A program made the translations under genes and the position numbers. This document shows positions 1 to 4,429 of a stretch of 5,268 bases of DNA, piece after piece. Positions within the stretch are counted from its first letter, which is position 1; each line of letters starts with the position of its first letter. This DNA comes from Candidatus Shapirobacteria bacterium UBA1420 (lineage in GTDB: Bacteria > Patescibacteriota > Microgenomatia > UBA12405), in the NCBI GenBank assembly GCA_002304845.1, contig DBPM01000048.1:1-5268 (forward strand), read 5' to 3'. The notes under the pieces are model-generated. The model did not search any database. It saw only the letters and a program-made list of their open reading frames with translations, and had not been told where the DNA came from.

Positions 1-375
1 AAACAGCGCCACATCTTTTTCACCAGTTCTTAAATAAATCTCATGAGATATTTTCTCCTTCTCTTTACTATCTTGAGATTTTTCGTAAGTTTCAATCAAC
101 TCTTCTATTTTCTTTTGATTAAGATCACTTTCCAGCTTCTTTTCTTGCCCTCCTTCTAGTTCCCTCAAATCCTTTTCTTTTATTTCTGGAGGTAAAGCCT
201 CCAATTTTTGAATAATCTGTTGAAGATCTTTCTCATCAAAATCACTTAATAAGTTTAATTTTTTGAAGATTTTCCGAGTTTCATCATATAAGTCCCTGTC
301 TTCCAGCAGACTTCTTCCTTCTAACCCTTTTAATGTCAAAATTAGAGTATTAATACTCCAAAACAACTCAGCCAT
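1..375 (-). CDS. Unrecognised charged, probably helical protein (N-terminal 125 residues; runs off the left edge)
   Basis: The frame is open from the ATG at 375 down to base 1 without a stop, so only the N-terminal 125 residues are visible. I do not recognise the family. Residues 1-18 (start MAELFWSINT) are mildly hydrophobic and could form an amphipathic helix, but they are too short and too mixed for a clear signal peptide or membrane segment. From about residue 20 the chain is very rich in E, K, D, Q and L, with heptad-like leucine/isoleucine spacing around 50-60 and 86-98, so helix or coiled coil is likely. No catalytic motif is visible. It lies 14 nt downstream of the VirB4-like ATPase stop on the same strand, which suggests cotranscription and perhaps a role with the secretion-like apparatus; that is guilt by association only. 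There is no Shine-Dalgarno at a normal distance, but a perfect TATAAT lies 6 nt before the ATG. Confidence is high that this is a gene, low for any function. Confidence 0.75.
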   Translation of the reverse strand, partial: MAELFWSINTLILTLKGLEGRSLLEDRDLYDETRKIFKKLNLLSDFDEKDLQQIIQKLEALPPEIKEKDLRELEGGQEKKLESDLNQKKIEELIETYEKSQDSKEKEKISHEIYLRTGEKDVALF

Positions 376-381
376 AGGAAA

Positions 382-387
382 ATTATA
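382..387 (-). promoter_or_regulatory. Candidate -10 element (TATAAT) immediately upstream of the unrecognised gene
   Basis: On the minus strand a perfect TATAAT is followed by six bases and then the ATG at 375. That would place the transcription start on, or within a base of, the start codon, giving a leaderless mRNA. The hexamer lies in the 14-nt gap after the ATPase stop codon, so it would be an internal promoter of the unit. No -35 box is recognisable in the upstream coding sequence. In AT-rich DNA a single match could be chance; the repeated geometry at other starts in the window is what makes it worth listing. Confidence 0.4.
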
Positions 388-389
388 TC

Positions 390-2690
390 CTAAACTTGTT
401 TATCATTTCCAAACAATTCTTCGTAGGTTAATTTGTTCTTGTCTTCAGGCCTTGCCACGTCGGAGCCCCGCTCCGGCGGGGTGGAGACGGATTTCTTTAT
501 CAACTGTGGTGGCTGGGGAATTTTTACCTCTTCTTGTTGATTGATTAAAAACACTGGTTTTTTGGCTATCGGTGTCCCAGCTTTAAACAATTCTTGAGAT
601 TTTGGTATTTCAGGGGCGGTCCGAACCTCCTCTATTTTCTCCTGCACCTCCATTGCCTCAATTCTCTTTTTCAATTTCTGTTCCGGTGTTTCTTCCACTT
701 CCACCACAAAAGGTTTTTGTTCTTCAGGCTTCGTCACACTGGAGTCTTTATTTTGTTGGACGAAGGCGGACTCCTCCCCTTCTTTTTTCAAAGGAGGGGT
801 TGGGGGTGGATTTGCCTCTTCTTCACTTGTTGACAACTTTTCTTTTACCAAATCTGCCTGTTTTTGGGCAATTTTCTTTCTCAACAAATCCTCAGGATTT
901 GAGGTTATTAAATCATGTTCTTCTTTTGAAGCAATTACTTGTATGGCCACATGGTTTTGTCCCGCAAAAAATATCCCCTCACCTTTATCGGCCGACAACA
1001 AGAGTTGTTTTTCTCCTTCAGACAAATAAAAAGTTTTACCAATTAACTCTATAGCGGCACTGTGTTGTTTAAGCAGTATTTGAATCGCACTATTGGTTAC
1101 AATTTCTTTACCATAAGCCGTTTGTAAAAAGTCGTCTACGTCTTGGGTAATAGTTGTTACTCCCAAATAATATTTTCGACCTCTTTTAACAATTCCTCTC
1201 AAAAAAGCAGCCGAATCTTCGTATTGCATCAGATACCAGGCTTCGTCCACTACCAAAATTCGCTTTTTTAATTCCTTTTTAACTACCGTCCAAATGTAAT
1301 CCAAAATAATATGCATCGCCACCGGCCGCAAACTTTCCTCTAAGTTTCTAATTCCAAAGACCACAAATTGATTGGTTAAATTAACAGTTGTTTTTTGATT
1401 AAAAATTCCTGCAAAAGAGCCTTTAATATATTTTTCCAATCTTGCCGCCAAACTTTTTGCTTTTTCTTCTTCCATTCCAATCAGGGCCTTATATAAATCT
1501 TCAATCAAAGGCGCTTCTTTGTTTTGAGTTTCTGGGTCTGGAGTGATTCCTTTGGCCCGATAAGCTTCCATGACTGCTTTGTCTAAAATCGATTCTTCAA
1601 TTGGATCCATTTTACCGATCATAATTTTAAACATCTTATGAAGCGTCAACACTTTATCATTGAGAGCATTTTCTCCTTCTTCTATCACCAACGATAAATC
1701 AAAAGGATTAATTTTTGATTCTTCACCATATCCAAAAGCAATATACTGACCTCCAACCGAATCCGCCAGGCTTTTATACTCATTTTCTGGATCAATCACA
1801 ATAATATCTACCCCCATCATCAATGACCGCATCGCCTCCAGTTTAATCATGTAAGATTTACCGGCACCTGCCGAAGCAAACACCACCGAATTGTAATTTT
1901 GCATTGAAAACCTGTCGAAAATAACCAGCGAACCATTGTGTTCATTAATGCCGTACATTATCCCTTTATCGTCAGACAAATCGGAAGACACAAAAGGAAA
2001 GGTCGACGCTAATGATGTTGTATCCATGTTCCTAGTGACTTCAATATTATCTGAACATAAGGGTAGGGTAGTGGTAAAACCCTCGTTCATTTGTAACGTG
2101 GTGTTTTTAGCCACTATCATCAATGCTCCCAGTGCTGATTCCAGATTTTTAGTTACTCGGTCCAATTCTTCTTTGGTGTCGGCTGAAATAGTCATATATA
2201 AACCAAGTTGAAAAAACCTCTCTTCTCCTTTAACCAAATCTGATTGTAAATTTAAAGCATCCTCCAGTTTTGCTTGTGTTGAGGGGTTAATTAACCTCCC
2301 TCTTTGTACGTCAGTGCTAATTTCCGCCTCCATTTCAGTAATTTTTCTTCTCAAATCATCCAATACTGCTTTTCCGTCCGTCGGGTAGACATACATTGCT
2401 ACTCTCATTGAAGCGTCAAAATTAATCAAAGTTGACAACCAATTCATTCCTACTGTTCGCGGGTATCCAGCCACAAAACAAGTCCGATAATATTTATTGT
2501 CAATCCGAATGTGGTTAAAATCAACTTCAATCGCCGAGGGGGCTATCAAATCTTTTATTGACACCAATCCTTCCACAAACTCCTTCGCCACGCCGGAACT
2601 AGTGGAGGCGGGATTTACCACGTCGGAACTAGTAGAGACAGGATTTGCCCCCTCTTTTTTCTTTGGTAAAAATTTATCCAATATTCCCAT
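390..2690 (-). CDS. virB4: VirB4/TraC-family type IV secretion ATPase with repeat-bearing N-terminal leader and long low-complexity C-terminal tail
   Basis: This 766-aa protein is a VirB4-type P-loop ATPase, expected at the cytoplasmic face of the inner membrane to power a conjugation or secretion-like channel. Residues 1-42 are a short leader with two 10-residue repeats (NPVSTSSDVV, NPASTSSGVA). Residues 43-255 match the VirB4/TrbE-type N-terminal region in style (VAGYPRTVGMNWLSTLINFD at 73-92). Residues 256-590 are the ATPase: Walker A SAGAGKS at 273-279 (K278, S279), VIDPENEY at 298-305, INPFDL at 327-332, Walker B ILVVDEAW at 478-485 (D482, E483), a basic RGRK at 503-506, and TTITQD at 512-517. 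All key residues are present, so it should be active. Residues 590-766 are an acidic, proline-containing tail with two further repeat elements. The ATG at 2690 lies 2 nt after the stop of the preceding gene with no Shine-Dalgarno, suggesting translational coupling. No signal peptide or membrane helix is visible. The family is certain; the transported substrate is unknown. Confidence 0.95.
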   Translation of the reverse strand: MGILDKFLPKKKEGANPVSTSSDVVNPASTSSGVAKEFVEGLVSIKDLIAPSAIEVDFNHIRIDNKYYRTCFVAGYPRTVGMNWLSTLINFDASMRVAMYVYPTDGKAVLDDLRRKITEMEAEISTDVQRGRLINPSTQAKLEDALNLQSDLVKGEERFFQLGLYMTISADTKEELDRVTKNLESALGALMIVAKNTTLQMNEGFTTTLPLCSDNIEVTRNMDTTSLASTFPFVSSDLSDDKGIMYGINEHNGSLVIFDRFSMQNYNSVVFASAGAGKSYMIKLEAMRSLMMGVDIIVIDPENEYKSLADSVGGQYIAFGYGEESKINPFDLSLVIEEGENALNDKVLTLHKMFKIMIGKMDPIEESILDKAVMEAYRAKGITPDPETQNKEAPLIEDLYKALIGMEEEKAKSLAARLEKYIKGSFAGIFNQKTTVNLTNQFVVFGIRNLEESLRPVAMHIILDYIWTVVKKELKKRILVVDEAWYLMQYEDSAAFLRGIVKRGRKYYLGVTTITQDVDDFLQTAYGKEIVTNSAIQILLKQHSAAIELIGKTFYLSEGEKQLLLSADKGEGIFFAGQNHVAIQVIASKEEHDLITSNPEDLLRKKIAQKQADLVKEKLSTSEEEANPPPTPPLKKEGEESAFVQQNKDSSVTKPEEQKPFVVEVEETPEQKLKKRIEAMEVQEKIEEVRTAPEIPKSQELFKAGTPIAKKPVFLINQQEEVKIPQPPQLIKKSVSTPPERGSDVARPEDKNKLTYEELFGNDKQV
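443..494 (-). repeat. In-frame repeat copy near the 3' end of the ATPase gene, with GC-rich hairpin insert
   Basis: Bases 455-464 are identical to 2618-2627 of the tandem repeat at the other end of the gene. Where that copy has ACTAGT, this one has about 18 GC-rich bases forming a perfect 6-bp hairpin (466-471 with 476-481, 4-base loop), after which similarity resumes (GGAGACGG then ATTT). The reading frame is the same: the protein reads VST, then PPERG, then SDVARPED (residues 735-750), against STSSDVV at the N-terminus. The local GC content is far above that of the surrounding gene, which suggests an inserted element. The sequence is seen directly; the reading as a dispersed repeat is inference. 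Confidence 0.6.
722..746 (-). repeat. Degenerate second C-terminal copy of the in-frame repeat
   Basis: Aligned without gaps, bases 722-746 match 443-467 at 18 of 25 positions, and all seven differences are transitions. The encoded peptides also align: SSVTKPEE (residues 650-657) against SDVARPED (743-750). The similarity is modest, so independent origin in a low-complexity tail is possible. Confidence 0.4.
771..813 (-). repeat. Palindromic repeat encoding a PPPTPPLKKEG peptide inside the ATPase tail
   Basis: Bases 776-785 pair with 790-799 to give a 10-bp hairpin with a 4-base loop and a single imperfect pair (T-G on the plus strand, C-A on the minus strand). In the mRNA (minus) sense the loop is GAAA, a GNRA tetraloop. 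The flank at 800-813 is a G-rich tract on the plus strand. The coding sense reads NPPPTPPLKKEG (residues 627-638), a string I recall as the translation of a palindromic repeat scattered through many unrelated bacterial genomes. It interrupts an otherwise acidic, lysine-rich tail without breaking the frame. The hairpin is certain; membership of a dispersed family rests on memory and is not tested here. Confidence 0.6.
2588..2647 (-). repeat. Tandem pair of a 30-nt in-frame repeat at the 5' end of the ATPase gene
   Basis: Copies 2588-2617 and 2618-2647 are 30 nt each and agree at 25 positions; all five differences are transitions. Each contains the 6-base palindrome ACTAGT, flanked by GGA on one side and by GGAGGC or AGAGAC on the other. 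Being a multiple of three, they add two 10-residue units (NPVSTSSDVV and NPASTSSGVA, residues 16-35) without shifting the frame. They are richer in G and C than the surrounding gene. Related sequence occurs near the other end of the same gene (443-494). Confidence 0.8.
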
Positions 2691-2692
2691 TT

Positions 2693-3394
2693 TTATGTTT
2701 TTGAGGTCACCACTGGTGCCGTATAATCAATATTTTTTAACTTCTGACCGGCGAAATCATCTTCATTGTAGTGTTTATAAAACATTTCAATCAATTCTTT
2801 AGTATCTAAGGCTCTAACTTCTAATCCTAGCCTTGAGAAAAGTCTAACTACATGGTCTTGTCTTGGCCCCAAGGCCGCCTTCGCTTTTTCTAAAATATAC
2901 TCTTTAGAAAAAGGTAAAGAAGTGTTTTTTTTAATCGGATTAAGTGATCCTAGAATTTGTTTTTGAGCCCCTTTGATTCCCATTTCAGCACTAGTAAAAG
3001 GAATGGCAATATAAAAAGTTTTAGACAAGACATCGTTTCTTTTGACTGTTTCTTCAATAAATTTACGGTAGGAAATTATTCTCTCTTTTAATTTAGGATT
3101 CGGTTGTCTTTGTAGAGCCGCATCTAAATTTGACATGTAACCGCCAATATCTTTAGATGTTGAACTGATAACAATTTGAATATTAAAATTTAAAGAATTT
3201 AAAATCCCTCCATAAGCAAACACCATTGCTGCTTGTTCTTTTTCTGACAAAAGATCAAAATTAACTGAAGATAACTGTAAAACCTGACAGGTCGAACCGT
3301 CTTTCAAAATAACAATTCCGTCGATTATATCTTCAATTGGTAAATTGTCTTGAGTACTGCCTTTAATGGCGTACTTTAAAGCGTCGTTGCTCAT
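2693..3394 (-). CDS. TraC/VirB4 N-terminal-domain-like protein (no ATPase motif), partner of the downstream ATPase
   Basis: This 233-aa protein resembles, in my reading, the N-terminal domain of TraC/VirB4-type conjugation proteins, which is normally fused upstream of the ATPase. The diagnostic stretches are DGIVILKDGSTCQVLQLSSVNF (residues 25-46 in part), LLSEKEQAAMVFAYGGILNS at 48-67, and NIQIVISSTSKDIGGYMSNL at 71-90. A charged helical region covers about 95-120 and a second beta/alpha stretch (SKTFYIAIPF) 124-133. Its end (LIEMFYKHYN, 201-210) looks like the end of that domain, followed by a short linker. There is no P-loop, signal peptide or membrane helix, so it is predicted to be cytoplasmic and to dock on the ATPase or PrgI. 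It begins 23 nt after the PrgI-like gene stop and ends 2 nt before the ATPase start. No Shine-Dalgarno is seen; a TATGAT lies 7 nt before the ATG. Gene certain; domain assignment fairly sure; exact role unknown. Confidence 0.85.
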   Translation of the reverse strand: MSNDALKYAIKGSTQDNLPIEDIIDGIVILKDGSTCQVLQLSSVNFDLLSEKEQAAMVFAYGGILNSLNFNIQIVISSTSKDIGGYMSNLDAALQRQPNPKLKERIISYRKFIEETVKRNDVLSKTFYIAIPFTSAEMGIKGAQKQILGSLNPIKKNTSLPFSKEYILEKAKAALGPRQDHVVRLFSRLGLEVRALDTKELIEMFYKHYNEDDFAGQKLKNIDYTAPVVTSKT

Positions 3395-3401
3395 CTATAC
3401 A

Positions 3402-3407
3402 ATCATA
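3402..3407 (-). promoter_or_regulatory. Candidate -10 element (TATGAT) just upstream of the TraC-N-like gene
   Basis: On the minus strand TATGAT is followed by TGTATAG and then the ATG at 3394, so the start codon would sit at about +1 or +2 of a transcript. It lies in the 23-nt gap after the PrgI-like gene. There is no purine-rich Shine-Dalgarno in that gap. One mismatch to TATAAT and no visible -35 make this weaker than the sites at 382 and 4419. Confidence 0.3.
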
Positions 3408-3417
3408 ACTTATTTAA

Positions 3418-4365
3418 TTAAGCTTTGGCGATAATTTTTAAAGGTTGTATAATTTTGCCCTCTAAATCTATTTCCACTCGGTCAAATTTTAAGTCGTCTT
3501 TTTCAGTTACCACCAAATATTTTCCCGAACTTAATGGTGTTAACGTTTTAAATTGACCTAACTGATTGGTTTTTAACACTCTAGCCGAATTACCGTTTTT
3601 ATCTTGTAAATCCACAATCGCTCCTTCTACAATTTTATTGTCAGCACCTAAAACCATCCCCACTAACACGTTAGGTGTTTCCGGAATACTGGGCATGGGA
3701 ATACTTCCAAAAACCGCATCTCCCGTCGCTTCTAGTTTATGAGTTTTTAAATCCAATTTAGGTCCCACAGGTCGACTCTCTACTCCCAAACCCTCTGTCT
3801 CTCCCTTCGTTTTCTTCTCTTGTTCCACCTCTTGTTCTATCTCTTGTTTCTCGTTTCTTGTTTCTAATTTCTCTTTTACCTCTTCCTCCATATTTTCCGC
3901 AATTTTTTCAACTTCTTCTGTTTTCAAATCCTCTTTAACTCGTCTCTCTCGTTCCACCGACGGCAAGGATTCAATAAACTCCCTTACTTTACTCTCTTCT
4001 TTTTGAGGTACTTCAATTTTTTCCTCTTCTTCGTTTTCAATTTTTTTTGTCAAGTCGATATCCAGCCAATTTTCCAGCTTTGTCTTTTTATATACAAATA
4101 CAGTTGGTGAGTAAACGGATTTCAAAAAAGCTCCTATCCAGGTTTCTAGAGGTCTATCTTGATAAGGCAAAAATGCTAGTGCTAACCCTCCCACTGCCAA
4201 CACCAACATTAACGGCCATTTGATAAAAAAAGGTAAAGGTGTTGTATTAATCAATATTGCTAAAATTATCCCTCCTGCCGCCTTTCCAAATTGTTTCAGC
4301 GTCATATCTCCTACTAATTTGAATTCGTAGGAACTAATTTGCTGTGGAATCGGGTGCTGTTCCAT
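3418..4365 (-). CDS. PrgI-family membrane protein with charged linker and C-terminal carboxypeptidase-regulatory-like domain
   Basis: Residues 1-100 match the PrgI family, small inner-membrane proteins of type IV secretion/conjugation systems that work next to a VirB4 ATPase. The start (MEQHPIPQQISSYEFKLVGD) and the MTLKQFGKAAGG segment are typical, followed by two predicted membrane helices at about 29-46 and 49-67 with a short turn between them. Basic residues on both sides of the pair suggest that both ends face the cytoplasm. Residues 105-195 form an acidic/lysine-rich, probably coiled-coil linker, part of which is encoded by a 7-nt repeat. Residues 232-315 look like a carboxypeptidase-regulatory-like beta-sandwich: VLVGMVLGADNKIVEGAIV, then a TNQLGQFKT turn and the SSGKYLVV strand. 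The family usually has a protein of roughly 100-130 residues, so the 315-aa length reflects these additions. It is the first visible gene of the minus-strand unit. There is no clear Shine-Dalgarno; TAGAAT lies 6 nt before the ATG. Confidence 0.9.
   Translation of the reverse strand: MEQHPIPQQISSYEFKLVGDMTLKQFGKAAGGIILAILINTTPLPFFIKWPLMLVLAVGGLALAFLPYQDRPLETWIGAFLKSVYSPTVFVYKKTKLENWLDIDLTKKIENEEEEKIEVPQKEESKVREFIESLPSVERERRVKEDLKTEEVEKIAENMEEEVKEKLETRNEKQEIEQEVEQEKKTKGETEGLGVESRPVGPKLDLKTHKLEATGDAVFGSIPMPSIPETPNVLVGMVLGADNKIVEGAIVDLQDKNGNSARVLKTNQLGQFKTLTPLSSGKYLVVTEKDDLKFDRVEIDLEGKIIQPLKIIAKA
3840..3874 (-). repeat. Five tandem 7-nt units inside the PrgI linker coding region
   Basis: Read on the plus strand the units are TCTCTTG, TTTCTCG, TTTCTTG, TTTCTAA and TTTCTCT, in strict 7-nt phase. 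In the coding sense they give KEKLETRNEKQE (residues 164-175). Because 7 is not a multiple of 3, the peptide period is 7 residues (21 nt). The same kind of unit occurs in the intergenic region at 4384-4418. Confidence 0.6.
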
Positions 4366-4371
4366 TATTAA

Positions 4372-4377
4372 ATTCTA
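4372..4377 (-). promoter_or_regulatory. Candidate -10 element (TAGAAT) for the PrgI-like gene
   Basis: On the minus strand TAGAAT is followed by TTAATA and the ATG at 4365, giving a start codon at about +1. No convincing -35 is found about 17 nt further upstream, where the 7-nt repeat lies. An alternative minus-strand AT-rich element (TATTATAAA) lies around 4417-4425 and would instead give a leader of roughly 45 nt. An AAGG about 14 nt before the ATG is too far away for a good Shine-Dalgarno. Confidence 0.4.
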
Positions 4378-4383
4378 CCTTAA

Positions 4384-4418
4384 TTTCTAGTTTCTAGTAT
4401 CTTGCTTTTGGTATCTTT
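4384..4418. repeat. Heptamer (7-nt) periodic repeat in the divergent intergenic region
   Basis: On the plus strand the 35 bases split into TTTCTAG, TTTCTAG, TATCTTG, CTTTTGG and TATCTTT, two perfect copies followed by three degenerate ones in the same phase. The array fills most of the 64-nt gap between the two divergent genes, exactly where the -35 regions of both candidate promoters would be. Similar heptamers are found within the PrgI-like gene at 3840-3874. Confidence 0.65.
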
Positions 4419-4424
4419 TATAAT
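4419..4424 (+). promoter_or_regulatory. Candidate -10 element (TATAAT) for the exonuclease/polA gene
   Basis: A perfect TATAAT is followed by ATCCT and then the ATG at 4430. The five-base gap puts the start codon at about the transcription start, so a leaderless mRNA is likely if this promoter is used. The region upstream of the ATG is pyrimidine-rich and contains no Shine-Dalgarno, which supports the leaderless reading. No good TTGACA-like -35 is present at 16-18 nt. Confidence 0.5.
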
Positions 4425-4429
4425 ATCCT

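Noticed and set aside
345..358. Perfect 14-bp palindrome GAGTATTAATACTC as an operator
   Set aside because: It lies inside the start region of the unrecognised gene (residues 6-10) with no second copy; an AT-rich palindrome of this length can be chance. It would deserve another look only if conserved in relatives.
776..799. The strong hairpin as an intrinsic terminator
   Set aside because: It is inside the ATPase coding region and is not followed by a T-tract on either strand.
263..1054. Plus-strand open frames at 263-544, 594-833 and 602-1054
   Set aside because: They are antisense to the ATPase and the unrecognised gene, have low-complexity F/L/P/R-rich translations expected from reading acidic lysine-rich genes backwards, and lack any recognisable domain.
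2588..2647. Tandem 30-nt repeats as a CRISPR array
   Set aside because: The two copies are directly adjacent with no spacer and lie in frame within a coding region.
2690..2695. Frameshift error or programmed frameshift joining the 233-aa and ATPase genes
   Set aside because: The stop, the 2-nt gap and an ATG followed by a typical basic start (MGILDKFLPKKK) look like a genuine gene boundary, and no slippery sequence with a downstream structure is evident. An assembly error cannot be wholly excluded.
1936..2802. Plus-strand open frames at 1936-2211 and 2497-2802
   Set aside because: They lie opposite conserved VirB4 coding sequence and the end of the upstream gene; they have no domain or start signal.
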